Assembly (NCBI GenBank): GCA_022496805.1
Contig: CM040093.1
Location: forward strand, 3,970,501-4,034,500
DNA from: Pohlia nutans
Lineage: Eukaryota; Streptophyta; Bryopsida; Bryales; Mniaceae
DNA length: 64,000 nt
Reading direction: 5' to 3'
Shown: positions 45,979 through 58,554 of the stretch, piece by piece
Layout of the letters: the number at the start of each line of letters is the position of its first letter
Position numbering within the stretch: the stretch's first letter is position 1
Translations under genes and position numbers: made by a program
Notes under the pieces: generated by a model
The model's input: the letters and a program-made list of their open reading frames with translations, nothing else
What the model was told of the DNA's origin: nothing
Databases searched by the model: none

Positions 45979-46556
45979 TTAACCCCTAAATGCCTAGAGC
46001 CCTCTCCAAATTCGGCAGTTTTGCAAAGATGCATTATAAAATGCAACCTAGAGGGATATTTTGAACTTGATATATGAATAAAAGTTGTACATTATGAATT
46101 TTAGATTCTATCCATACGGTTAGATCTATAATTGCTCTTACCAATAATTTTGTATGAAATTTGAAACGTGAAATTCAAAATTAATTTATAATTCAATTAC
46201 GAATAAGATATTGACAATCTACGGATGAAATTCATTGTGATTCGTTGAAATGTAATACTCTAAGTGTAGTGATTTTTGGAGATTTTTTGGTTGCTTAATT
46301 TTATGAGTTGACTTTTTTTTAGAGCACTTTTACACTGAAATCTTCAAAATTTTGGGTGAATCACTACAACATGAAATGAGGCATAAAATTTCACAAATCA
46401 TCCCCTTTCTAATCGGATCACATATGCATGAAGCTAACTTCCCATAGAATCTACAGTAAAAAATTCCACACTGCTATAAGTGCATGACGGATGAGAAATT
46501 ATGGATGAAATCTGTACATCGTCCAAAAAATGGACGCTTAGGCAGTTAGGGGTTAA
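45979..46556. repeat. TTAA MITE family I, copy 1
   Basis: The ends are TTAACCCCTAAATGCC and GGCAGTTAGGGGTTAA. It aligns directly with 53236-53784. The core TATCCATACGGTTAGATC lies near 46110. Confidence 0.88.
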
Positions 46557-46959
46557 TTCAAAAAGGATGCCAAGCCCAAAAATATTTTGGGTAGAAATGT
46601 AGGATCACTTTTTAGACGGGGACCATTATGAGTGTACGTTCCTTATAAGAAGTGGATACGTACCTTGTAAACCTCTCCAGATATTGATAACTGAACTACA
46701 AAATAAAACGAAATTATGAATGGTTGAAATTTTGTCACCCAGCCAGCACTGACAAGGGTGAAGGGCAACTTGGACAGAAAGCCTCAGTCCCTTTGATATG
46801 AGAGTTTACATATTATGCTGGTCTTTATCACTTTTGTCCTCTTTCTTGCACAACGACAAGCCCCTGCATTGCAAGAGCTTTATTGTTTATAGTGAAGCTT
46901 TCATGATAAATGTTGTACCCCAAGAGCAGGGTCAGAAAATATACATCTAAAAATGGAAA

Positions 46960-47187
46960 TTAACCCTTAAAGGTCCAGAGAGCCCTTTCCGACCAATATA
47001 CCAGTATTCCATTGTATTTGGTATGGTAACACATCTTCTATAAGTTTAAGATCAAAAGTGAAGTTAAAATTCACGTCGACATGATTTTAATGAGCTATTT
47101 GGGTCTCAATTTGAAACTTTCTATTTACAGAAAATGTCTAATATATGCCAATGTATCTACTATCCCCATCAGCCCTTTAAGGGTTAA
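46960..47187. repeat. TTAA MITE family E, copy 1
   Basis: The ends TTAACCCTTAAAGG and CCCTTTAAGGGTTAA are intact. It is 228 bp. Confidence 0.88.
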
Positions 47188-47423
47188 ATTTTGTTGGGCA
47201 TGTGCTGATCGAACATGCTATGTGGGTATGGCATTATGCATGATTGTCCGTGAAGATCTCAAATTTTATGCAATGTTTGTATGAAAATCTTATAAGTAAA
47301 ACACTGGGTCCTGTGTATGATCAATCAGGGCATGCACAACCCTTTGCAGGCTAAGTGATGGCCCATTCACATACACCAATGCCACATGCATGTGTCAGGT
47401 AACTTTGAGGGAATATGTTGTCA

Positions 47424-47592
47424 ACCAAGAAATATAAAATAATATTTTATATTTCTTTAGTTGGAACTTTTCCACCATATTTGGACTTTTTGAAATCTAC
47501 AACTGGCATAGATCCAGTAGGCAATTGTCCACTGGATGTATGCCAGTTGTGGATTTCAAAAAGTCCCAATATGGTGGAATAGTCCCAACTAA
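47424..47592. repeat. Double hairpin with long stem
   Basis: Arms 47458-47518 and 47530-47591 pair over about 61 bp with a handful of mismatches and an 11-base loop. A second palindrome (AGAAATATAAAATAATATTT and onward, 47424-47464) overlaps its left edge. This could be a small MITE or a small-RNA precursor. Confidence 0.65.
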
Positions 47593-48625
47593 ACAAATAT
47601 TGTCATATAATTATGCAATTAGAAACTACTTTAACGCATGACAGAAAGGAACGCAACGCAAAAAAGGAGCATGGCTCCACTTGCAGCACTGTAATGTTGT
47701 TGCACAGTGGCTGAAAAGTAGTTGCAGTAAGAAAAGACAAGGCTTTGAAAAAAAAATTGTTTCTCGGTTTTACCTTCCTTCATTTTTGGAACGCAGATGC
47801 AAATGCGGCAAGGGCTTGGTGTGAACGGGCCATGAGCATGCCCAACAGTTGCTCATTGTGTACTAAGTTCACATGCAAGGTGGTGTGTGAGAAATGAAAA
47901 CTTCCTCAACAACAACCACTAAGCGTGCTTGGAATAGAGTGCATCAACCAATTACATACTACTTTTGTCATTACGTGGGACAATCATGATGGTGGAGAAT
48001 AAATTTACTTTAGAAACTTAACCATTAGAAGAAATGTGAGGTTGTAGAAAGTCTCGAGTCCTTAGAAAGTCGCAAAAGGAGGGGCAGCCAAAAAAAACAT
48101 GAAAAGTACACCCCCGGGCCCGCTGCAACACCAGCCAACACTATTGTTATGTGTTTCTTTTAATTAATTTTACCAATGGAAAAAATAAAATTTTAAAAAA
48201 TTGACAAAACATGAAGAAATGATGCTTCTACTATAGCATTGTAAACCTTCAATTCAAGATTTTTTTTCTATAGAAAAGAGATCAAGCTAAGACAATTCAA
48301 GAATGGATTTGTATAGCCAAATTTATTTTGTCTAATTTTCGCTAGAATCTTACTTGATTTTGGGAGTGGCTACTTTTACACTAGAAAAAAATGGGCAAAA
48401 AAGTAAATGAAATTGCCAAAATCCTCTCAATTTTTTTCTAAAATCACCAGTATTTGGATGAAATTGCCTTATAATAGATAATTGTATATATGATCACATA
48501 TGTATAAATGAATCTAACCATTTTTTTCCTACTTGGTCTACATTCCAAAATGTGTGTCGCTCTACTAACGGAAAAACAAAAAAAAATTGGGTAAATGTGT
48601 GTTTTCAACTAGCCTTACACAGTAA

Positions 48626-48737
48626 GAGCAGCCTTAGTCCATCACTGTAAAAAGGGGCGGTATAAATGAGAAATGTCCGTGTAAGACATATTTCTCATTT
48701 ATGCCGCCTCTTTTACGGTAATGGACTGTAGATGCTC
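48626..48737. repeat. 112 bp Tourist-like hairpin MITE
   Basis: The TIR is GAGCA(G/T)C, the arms are about 50 bp, and TAA flanks both sides (48623-48625, 48738-48740). The stem includes GCGG(T/C)ATAAATGAGAAAT in both arms. Confidence 0.78.
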
Positions 48738-48740
48738 TAA

Positions 48741-49855
48741 CACATCAAAATCCGACAAACCAGGTAGTCGTTTATGTTTATTAATATTACGTTTATTATT
48801 ACAAAAATTACTTGAGCATCGCCCAAAATAGGTATTGTGAAGTACATAAACACTTCTTCTTCTTCTTTTTCTTTTTAAAAAAAAAAAATGACACACATTT
48901 CATTGCAAAGAAAAAAAATACACATCACCAGAACCAGATGGGATCACCGCCGGCGAGAGAAAGAAACACATTTTTTTGGATGGACCCAGAAGAAATTCGT
49001 AACTTTATTATACCCTATTGTACATACCAAAAGAGTACTCCATCAGGTAGAATGCTGAGTATTTTCAAGGACTTCAAAATGATGGATGGGTGGTTATAGT
49101 TACTTGTAAGATTGGACATTTTTGTTTTGTATCTGAAATTCAATATTAATATGACCTCAGTTTTCCATGATTCTCACTTGGACTACCTCAAGGGCATGTC
49201 ATATCAGTATATGATTGTAATTCATAATAATACTTTCATTTTTTGGAATTCAATCAAGGAATTGGGGAGACCATGATAAAAAAAATTTACAAAGAATTGA
49301 GAGTAATGTAAACTAGGTAGAATGCCCTTAAACTGCCCAATTGATCTGTTGTGTTTGGAAATTTTTGAAAATTGATTTGGGACTATTTTTGGTTGATATA
49401 TTAATAAAATTTATGAATAAAATTTACAAAAATAAAAATTCAAATAAATTTAATTTGTATGAATCTCAAAAGTAAAAAAATAGCCATATCCCACTTGTGA
49501 TATATAGATGGTGTTTTTTTTAACACAAAAGTATCATAAATTGCAATATTGCATCCTAGTAGCCCCAATTTCATTCACCTTAGAAGTCGTCAATTGAATC
49601 ACAAGTGGTTGGTTTGGGGTTCCTTAGGTGGCAATTGTTGAGGATATCTACTTGACCAAAACGAAGAGGTGAGCAATTATGGGAAATTCCACCTTACTAG
49701 AGACTTTCCTACTTAGTCTATTGATGACTCAGAGGCGAAAAAATAGTCGGTGGATGATTTTTTTTCCTTGGTGCTGGAACACTTAAGTTTAGCATCATGA
49801 ATGGTCATAGATCTTATTAGTGTTTGATGAACACGGAAATAAGCCCATCCTTTCA
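48741..49855. other. AT-rich stretch without a gene
   Basis: It contains C/T- and A-rich low complexity (48850-48930). The frame at 48812-49099 is a low-complexity artefact at its start, and no domain is recognised. Confidence 0.4.
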
Positions 49856-49858
49856 ATG

Positions 49859-50447
49859 TTAACCCCTAAACGTCAGAGCGTCCAGAAAGTGGACGACTAA
49901 CAGATTCAAACCCTACTCACGTTCTCATCAATGCTTGGATGAAAGTCATCCAAATTTATGGAGATTCTTCACCAAGTTGTTCTCCTATCTAACGGTTGGA
50001 TTTAGTCATACTTGATTTCATATTTTTCTAAATTTACAAATGTAGAAGTATGTCAAGTCGTTGACTAAGCTAAAATTGCATTGACTGTAGTTCAAAAGTG
50101 GCCTTGCAAAAATGAGGTCATAGATTTAAGAAACACAAATTGTTTAAAGAATCACCACGTTTAAGAGTATCTCATTTCAAATTCATTCCAACAAATTTTA
50201 ATCAAAAAAATATTAAAATTTTGTTTGTAATCGAATTTAGAAGGAATTTCAAATTTTAACTTTCAAATTTTATAATTAAATATTGATGATAGTATTAGTG
50301 AATCAAACCGTACAGATGGAATCTAAAATTCAAAATCTAGAACTTTCATGTGTATCTCTATTCCAAAATATTCTTCTAAATAGTAGTTTATGATGCTTTT
50401 TCTCAAATTGTCAATTCCAGGGACACCCTGGTACGTTTAGGGGTCAA
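49859..50447. repeat. TTAA MITE family D, copy 3
   Basis: It starts TTAACCCCTAAACGTC; the right end is GTTTAGGGGTCAA (degenerate). The core AACCGTACAGATGGAATC lies near 50306. Confidence 0.82.
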
Positions 50448-51002
50448 CAAGGACTTATCACAAAAAATTAGAACAATGAAAGCAGCTAAAAATTTCTTGC
50501 TGAATTTTGCCAAAATCTTACATGGATCCATGCAGATCTAACACTAGTAATTTTGAGAAATGAAATAGATGAAATCCCCAAAACCATTACAGAGTTGCCA
50601 ATAGTTGGATGAACTTTTCTATTTATAAACAATACAATTGATGAATGTGAAAAATGGTTAATGAAAACACAATATTATCCATTTTCATAATGACATGTCT
50701 GTCTTCTAGGATGCTACTCATTCTATCAACAAATAAAAAATTAAAAAAATCCATGAATGAAACATAACGTTTTATAGCCCTTGCAAGGGTTCACCCTTTT
50801 GCTCTCACTACATGAAAGATTACAAAAATTCAAAACATGTGATTCTTGAGGCGGGGCTACTGTGGACTTCTAACTCTCCACCATCATTGTTTAGGTAAAG
50901 AATTAAGTAGCATGTCCAATATTCTAGAACCCGTTGCAACGATTCTTATTCCTAGGTACACCTTATGAGAATTAAAGAACCTTATGAACTGCGATTGTCC
51001 AC

Positions 51003-51219
51003 TACCGTAGTACCGTAGTTGGATCGCCACCCCATAAACAAATATTTAATATTTTTTGAAAAATAAGGTTCGTTCCTCAAAAATTGATTTTCTTGGTTTT
51101 TGTTTTTGAGCAAAAAATGATTAAAAATGGCCCAAAATAGCTTAGAAATAGCAAGATATAGCTGTAAAAAAAATATTCTATTTTCGTTTTTTTGTCCTCA
51201 TAATTTTTGATTTTTTACG

Positions 51220-51251
<32 letters not shown>

Positions 51252-51285
51252 TATTTTTTGGCGACCCAGCTATGGTACTACGGTA
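51003..51285. repeat. MITE family K, copy 1
   Basis: The TIR is TACCGTAGTACCGTAG-TTGG; the right end matches inverted. It aligns with 58325-58554. It contains a T run of ~28 that copy 2 largely lacks. Confidence 0.82.
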
Positions 51286-51340
51286 TTGAGTTGCCCATTT
51301 CTGGAGGGACTCTGCAACAGTGGCCAAAGCTGGCAATATA

Positions 51341-52724
51341 CAGTGACGAACAAAACTGAGTATTGATTTGAAACTTTCTCATTCAAACAACCATACCATG
51401 AGCATCAATGGGCAAAGTCCAAAAGTGAATATACAAAAGTTGTAGTGTGCAACATATAACACATTACTACAGAAGTTTGAAGAAAAACCGAATTGTGATT
51501 TGAAAGAAAATGAATTTCAAAGTTAGCCATGTCTAAAACTCGGTTTTGTACGATATAATTCGGACCGACTTTAAATTTTGTCAATTTTTTCTTAGAGCTT
51601 CAAAAAAACTTTTTGTGCCTTGGCATGTTGGTATACATGATTTAAGATTGTTGTACACAAAAATCGAAGGAAGTTGATATTTATAGAATTTAAAATATTC
51701 ACAATTTGACAAACATGCAAATGATGTTGGTTCTCACAATATTTGAATTATTTTTTGGAATTGAGAGCATGGGACTGCATTGGCCATTGTATAGAGAGCA
51801 TAGGTTGCAACATGAACCATTGTTACATCTTAATGCCCTTGCATTTGAAATAGTTGTTGAATAGGCCAATGCATTCAATTTATATATTAGAGCTATATGA
51901 TGCAGTTTTTTGGTCTAAATTTTTTGTACAAAGTCTAGAGTTCATGACGCACATACTCAATCCTACAAATCAAAAAAAAAAAAACATATCATTTTCAATA
52001 TCATCAAAAAGTTCAAAACTGCCAGAAAATACACTGACTTTCATAAAATTGACAATTTTTTGATGATACTGAACACGAAAAAAACAAGTTGTTCAATTGG
52101 TTGATTGAGTATGTGCGTCATGAACTCTAGACTTTGTACAAAAAATTTAGACCAAAAAACTGCATCATATAGCTCTAATATATAAATTGAATGCATTGGC
52201 CTATTCAACAACTATTTCAAAAGCAAGGGCATTAAGATGTAACAATGGTTCATGTTGCAACCTATGCTCTCTATACAATGGCCAATGCAGTCCCATGCTC
52301 TCAATTCCAAAAAATAATTCAAATATTGTGAGAACCAACATCATTTGCATGTTTGTCAAATTGTGAATATTTTAAATTCTATAAATATCAACTTCCTTCG
52401 ATTTTTGTGTACAACAATCTTAAATCATGTATACCAACATGCCAAGGCACAAAAAGTTTTTTTGAAGCTCTAAGAAAAAATTGACAAAATTTAAAGTAGT
52501 TCCGAATTATATCGTACAAAACCGAGTTTTAGACATGGCTAACTTTGAAATTCATTTTCTTTCAAATCACAATTCGATTTTTCTTCAAACTTCTGTAGTA
52601 ATGTGTTATATGTCGCACACTACAACTTTTGTATATTCACTTTTGGACTTTGCCCATTGATGCTCATGGTATGGTTGTTTGAATGAGAAAGTTTCAAATC
52701 AGTACTCAGTTTTGTTCGTCACTG
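51341..52724. mobile_element. Tc1/mariner-like foldback element: 1.4 kb near-perfect palindrome
   Basis: The TIR starts CAGTGACGAACAAAACTGAG and the two arms stay almost identical, inverted, for about 620-650 bp each around a short diverged centre near 52000-52070. TA flanks both ends (51339-51340, 52725-52726). CAGTG ends and TA duplications are typical of Tc1/mariner. No transposase is encoded. RNA across it would fold into one long hairpin. Confidence 0.9.
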
Positions 52725-53235
52725 TATGGCTAGAAATAAAAACTTTATCGGACTCCACATAGGGTTGTTGGAGAGCCTGTCGTTCCTTTGGTCCATAAGC
52801 TGACTCTGGCCCTCGATGAGGGACCACTCTTACTACTGACCTGGGTTGCCCTCGTAATCAGTACCTGCTCCTGCGCTAACATTCTCACAAATTCCATACT
52901 CGTAAGTCGTAACCAGCTGGTATTTCAAAACATCAATCCATGATGGTAACCCATATCATTGTAAGGTGGAAGAACCTATTACCATTCATTCAAGGAATCT
53001 GAACATCTTGGAGGACATACCAAGTGTGTCACAATTTTTTGAAGGAAAGGTAAATCTGAGTGGAGTTGAATCCAAGTGAAATCATATTTTTCCGATAAAA
53101 TTTGTAATTTTTATGAATTTTCAAAGTGGTTTACCCCAAAAATATAAAATCTTTGGTCCTTAGGTGGGGACCATGAGTATCCCAAAAATACTCTACAATC
53201 ATTCAAATCAACATATAATTGATAGAGAAATTACC

Positions 53236-53784
53236 TTAACCCCAAAATGCCTAGAGCCCTCTCCAAATTCGGCAGTTTTGCAAAGATGCATTGTAACATG
53301 GAACTAAGAGGGATATTTTGAACTTGATGTATGAATAAAATTTGTACATTATGAATTTTGGATACTATCCATACGGTTAGATCTATGATAGCTATCACCA
53401 ATATTTTTGTATAAAATTTGAAACTTAAAATTCAAAATTCTTTAATTTGTAAATGAAATTTGTTGTGATTGGTTGAAATATAATACTCTAAGTGTAGTGA
53501 TTTTTGGAGATTTATTGGTTGCTTAATTTTATGAGTTGACTTTCTTAAGAGCACTTTTACACTGAAATCATCGAATTTTTGGGTGAGTCACTAGAACATG
53601 AAATGAGGCATAAAAGTTTCACAAATCATCCCCTTTCTAATCGGATCACACATTCATGAAGCTAACTTCCCATAAATTATATAGTAAATAAATCCACACT
53701 ACAAAAAGTGCATGACGGATGAGGAAATATGGATGAAATTTGTACATCATCCAAAAAATGGACGCTTAGGCAGTTAAGGGTAAA
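53236..53784. repeat. TTAA MITE family I, copy 2
   Basis: It aligns with 45979-46556 and begins TTAACCCCAAAATGCC. The right end is worn (TTAAGGGTAAAA). Confidence 0.82.
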
Positions 53785-54403
53785 AATTGTCCACCATTTA
53801 CACCCAATGAATCTATTTGATTGCCTTGCAAAATTGCTTGCTTCATTGTCTTTGTTGCTTAATCATCACTTTGTGATTTTATTTTCATTCATTGAAGTAC
53901 CTAAAACCACCCAATTCCACCTACTACTTATTGCATTTAGTATTCACTTGAAGTGAATTGGAATTGAATCAATCCCAATATGAAAAGTGAATGAAACTCA
54001 ACATGCATATCTAGGGAGGGTGAGAGCGAGAGCCACTAAATATGAGCATAATATATATAGACACCTCAATACATCCCTCTATAACTAAGTTTAGGAAGGG
54101 GTCGATATCCTAAATTGATGAACAATTATAATGATTATCCATTTATAGTAATTGTGATTGGTTCAGGAACACATACAGTTCCCCGACTCTAAATTCCCCC
54201 TCAACGTTAATGCAAGAGGACAAAATTGTCCCCTATTTTGAGCATGTAGGGGCCCTAAACCTCTTCCAAGGGTTTAATATTTCCAAGGGGGTCTTCCTGG
54301 ACTAAATTGGGGCCGTAGGTCCCAACTTTGCAAAAACAATTCCAAAAAGGGTCCCTAGGGTGCCAAAATGGAAATTTCAGAAAATGGATGAATAGTGCTT
54401 GCA

Positions 54404-55866
54404 TTAACCCTTTAACGTCCTGATTCAACATTGTTTTCAAAGAAGCGCTATAAAAGGCTTGATGAAAACCAAAAATGGGGTTCTTGGTCAAAGCAAAGTT
54501 GTAAATATCAATGTGAAGACCACATCTGTACGGTTGGATTTATTATATTTTTGTTTAATATTTTTAAATAAATTTTGCAAGGTTTTCTCCTGAAATTCAA
54601 TTTAAAATCCGAAATTAGTACAATTTTTTTTTTAAATATGGTAATGAAATTGAAATAACATGCACTACGAGATGGTATGATTTCCATTATTTGATTCTAC
54701 TTATTTTGAAAAATCATATTTAAGGTCCCACTTTTTGAACTAAGAATGAAACTTGACATAAACCAATTCTGTTGTTTTTCTAAAAATCATAATAACCTTT
54801 TTGGAAGATCCAAACCGTACAAAGGATAGTCAACTTGCTCAAGAACTAAGAGAAATTTTGGTGGATGAAAACTGTCTGATTTGGATGAGAATCGAGCAGT
54901 TTCAATCTGTGCGTCGTCCACTATGTGGATGCTGGCGCGTTAACCCCTAAAATTCCTTGACCGTATTCTCACAAAAAACCATGAAAAACGCAGCATTTGG
55001 AAGTTGCAGAAGAAATCATATGTTTTTTTTAGTTTTTTCATCATTTAACCGTAAGATCTAACACCCAACTTGAATTTTCATGTGAGCACAAAATTTGAGA
55101 GCAAAATGACCATTATATTCTTAGATTATAAGGATCAAAGTTGCAAAAGAAGATTTTTTGGGGTTCAATCCGGTGACAAATTTGAACTTTAGAAATTAAT
55201 ATCTTTTTTTTGAATGGGTTAGAAATTCATTGAATGGCAAGGCCATGTTAAAAATTGAGTTAAGTCTTCAAATATAAAATCTTGTAAGAAAAAAGCTCAT
55301 ATTAATTTTTTCATAAAACAATTACTAGAAGTGGGTACAAAGTGAAAGGAAAAAGAAAATCATTAATAAGTTTGACATGGAATTGTAAAATGTCAATCTT
55401 AACGGTGAGAATGTTGTACTTGGAAATCTTCACGTAGTGCTTTTTATTTCATTAAAAAATATTGAAAATTGAGTTTAGAAATGAGCTTCAAAGTTTTTTT
55501 TGTCCAAACTGCCCAAAAAACAGATCTCCTCATAACTTTTATCCCATTGCTCAAAATGGGTAGATTTAAAGATTCATTTGTAGATAAAGATCAACCAATC
55601 ATGAATCAAAAAAGAAATTTTGAAAAAGAGTAAAAAATTAAAAAAATCTTGCTGCCCGATTTCGCTTCAAAAACTTCAAATGCTTATAACTTTTGCAATA
55701 CTTATCGGAATGACATGAAACGAAGTGTGACATGTAGAGTGTAGTTTTTGGAAGCTACACTGAAATTTTCATTGAAATTTTAAAAAATATGAAGTCCCTG
55801 GAGGCTGCCCAAAAAGTGGAACGACCAGAATATGGTCGCTCAGAATTTTAGGGGTTAAAGGGTTAA
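54404..55866. repeat. TTAA MITE family G, copy 2, interrupted near its right end
   Basis: It starts TTAACCCTTTAACGTCC. Its right end GCGCGTTAA|AGGGTTAA is split by family H (54944-55854). G copy 3 shows the unsplit form GCGCGTCAAAGGGTTAA. Confidence 0.88.
54944..55854. repeat. TTAA MITE family H, nested in G copy 2
   Basis: It begins CCCCTAAAATTCC and ends CAGAATTTTAGGGG. The flanking TTAA copies are at 54940-54943 and 55855-55858. It contains AGAATATGGTCGCTCAG near its right end, like the L elements. It is 911 bp and non-coding. Confidence 0.88.
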
Positions 55867-56333
55867 CGTCGGGAGGGGGGATGGATTGTGGATTTAGACT
55901 CAGGGCATGAAGACGATAGCTTGAGACACCAAATTTTGGATGTCATGATAGTGGTCAAGGGGTGACAAGGGGTCAAGGGGTTACAAACTCTGGAGTTTTG
56001 TGACAAGCCAATAACACCAAAATGTGAGAGAGTACCAAACACGCCCACACGCCCAAATAAACTTACCAGCGGATTCTCTGGAGTAACTCATGTGGGTTCT
56101 CTTGAATTTGTCTCACTTGTTTGTGCCCCATTCAGTGGTGAGATCTCCTGCCTGGTAAGTACCGTAAGAATTAATTTCAAGTGCTTTGCAACTGAATTTT
56201 GCTAAGTTCTGCAGTTGCAGCGCTGGGCTCGCATGTATCCTCAACCTCTTTTTTCATCATCATTGTCATGTGCCACACATTCATCCAATACTCAATTGTC
56301 CGTACACGTTTTTATATTCACTAGAGTTATTCC

Positions 56334-56559
56334 TATCCCCTAAAGGACCAAGGATTCATGGTTTTTAAATTGCTCATATTGTGAAAAATATAATTCATGT
56401 GGAACCAAATTTTATATCACTAAAATCAATGAAGAGCAGTGCATTTGTTGGTGAAATAACAAACAGATTTGAGCAAAAGGAAGTTCACATATAACCTACT
56501 CAAAACCACTAAGAGAAACATGAGACCCAATTCAGGCTTCTTGGTCCTCTAGGGGTTAA
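56334..56559. repeat. TTAA MITE family F, copy 3
   Basis: It aligns with 40848-41035. The right end CTAGGGGTTAA is intact; the left end is worn (TATCCCCTAAAGGACCAAGG). Confidence 0.8.
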
Positions 56560-57287
56560 ATCCATGCAAAGGGGGATTGTTGAATCTTTCTCATGCAAAA
56601 AGACAAGGTGATTTGGTCATGCTTACTACTTTAGATGAAAGGTGGATGCATACTTCTCTGCTAAAAAGTATTTTTTTCAAAAATAAAAGGTTAGGAAAAG
56701 AGAATGTTCTTAAGTATTCAATTTTTCACCATACAATGTTTTTGCAAAATATTATTCTTAAATTTTTGGCATTTCTTTCTAGAAATATGTTTTTGGTGGA
56801 CCATGCCTTCCACCTATGGTTATACCCCATAGTAGATTTAATACATGCCTAATTCTATTTTTTGAAATATTCTATTTCAGTACATGCCATATTTTGTGAA
56901 TATTCTTCAAGTTGATTCTTCACTGTAAAAAACTTTCTTGTAAAATATTTTTCTATGATTTAAATTGATTTTTTTCTTTGGAGAAATGGTAGTACAAAAA
57001 ATGGAGGCGAGTCATATGACTTTGGATTCTAAGGATAAGGGCCGGTTTAGACTATGCACCAAGAAGTCGTCCCTTGGTCCTCTAAAATCTGTGATTGGCC
57101 TATGAACTTGTCCCACAATGACTAGGACTTTCACTACCGTAAGAAAAGGATAATGACCATGAGCGTCAAGGTCCCAAAAGGCCTATAAAGTAGCCTAGTG
57201 AATAATGTTTCATAGTTCAAGTTGTTTTGCAGCCGGTCGAGCAAAAATGGCTCTCTCTTCATGAAACCATGGCTAGAAAATGCCGAT

Positions 57288-57861
57288 TTAACCCCTAAAT
57301 GCCCAAGGGTTTTCTTAAGAAACTAGACGTGTTATAATGCCCATTGTACTCAACTTTTATGACTTACAAACCTTAAATATATGTAGAGCACAACAATAAG
57401 ACAACATCCATACAATTTAATTTCGGAAAAATGCTATGAATTATTTAATAATCAAGTTATAAGAATTATCTTTGAAAATTCATAAAAAATGCACGTTTAG
57501 TCATTTGGACTTAGAATCAAGTATGATAGGTCAAAAACATTGGTTTTACATGGTGGTTACCTTGTTCATGTTAGAGCTAATCTCATTTGATAAAAACTTA
57601 AAGATTTCATTCTGAGAAAATTTTCAAATTTGTGACAATTTGAGATACTGTCACTTTGAGGGCTTTAGAGAATATCAATAAATATTTTTTTAGGTCTTTT
57701 ATTTGGGAAGGTTGATCAATTTGAATATCAACAAGGGAAAAAAATCACGCTCAAAAATTGTTATTTTTGCATAAGATATGGACATTTAAAGTTCGCTGAA
57801 ATTTTGGTAATCTTAAAATTTTGATGGACCAAATATGGTTGGTTAGGCAGTTAGGGGTTGA
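57288..57861. repeat. TTAA MITE family L, copy 1
   Basis: It starts TTAACCCCTAAATGCCC and ends GGCAGTTAGGGGTTGA (one base off TTAA). It carries a CATCCATACAATTTAAT variant of the shared core near 57405. Confidence 0.78.
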
Positions 57862-57894
57862 GACATAAGTGCCTTTGAGTCTCTCCCTAAAATA

Positions 57895-58058
57895 AAAAAT
57901 TTACCTTTTTTTGGTTGAAAATAAAAAAATCTAAAATTTAACTCTTAGTACTGCCCGTAAAAAAATTTAAACCGGTCAGGAGAATTAAACTGCCCTCACA
58001 GATTTGAGCTGAAATTTTCGGGCGACCGTATTTGGTCGCTCAGGCAGTTAGGGGTTAA
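57895..58058. repeat. TTAA MITE end, family L-related, truncated
   Basis: Only the right part is clear: GGGCGACCGTATTTGGTCGC then TCAGGCAGTTAGGGGTTAA. No left terminus is seen. Confidence 0.6.
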
Positions 58059-58324
58059 TCTTCTTTTCTTTTAAATTTTTTATTTTATTCATGCATTTCG
58101 GTTTGTCTGCCCAATGTTAATGTAGTTACTATATTTAGGCATACATTAAAAAATCAGCTCACACTCTTTTTGATGCATGGTCATTCCTCCCGGTTCAAAC
58201 TCAATTTCCACCTAGTGAGAGGCATGAGAGCCTTAGAATTAGTGTGGATTTATGAAGTGTGACTATGGAAGTGTGAGCATAAGAATAATTCATTGTTCTT
58301 GATCACGACTCTTGATCCATAATG

Positions 58325-58554
58325 TAGTACCATAGTTGGGTCGCCACCCCACAAACAAATATTTGATATTTCTTGAAAAATAAGGTTCGTTCCTCAAAAA
58401 ATGAATTTATTGGTTTTTGTTTTTGAGCAAAAGATGATTAAAAATGGCCCAAAATAGCTTAGAAATAGCTAAATATAGCTAAAACAATTTATTTTATTTT
58501 CGTTTTTTATTTTTTTGAATTATTTTTTGGCAACCCAGCTGTAGTATTACGGTA
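58325..58554. repeat. MITE family K, copy 2
   Basis: It aligns with 51003-51285 in the same orientation (GGTTCGTTCCTCAAAAA and AAAATGGCCCAAAATAGCTT in common). Confidence 0.82.
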
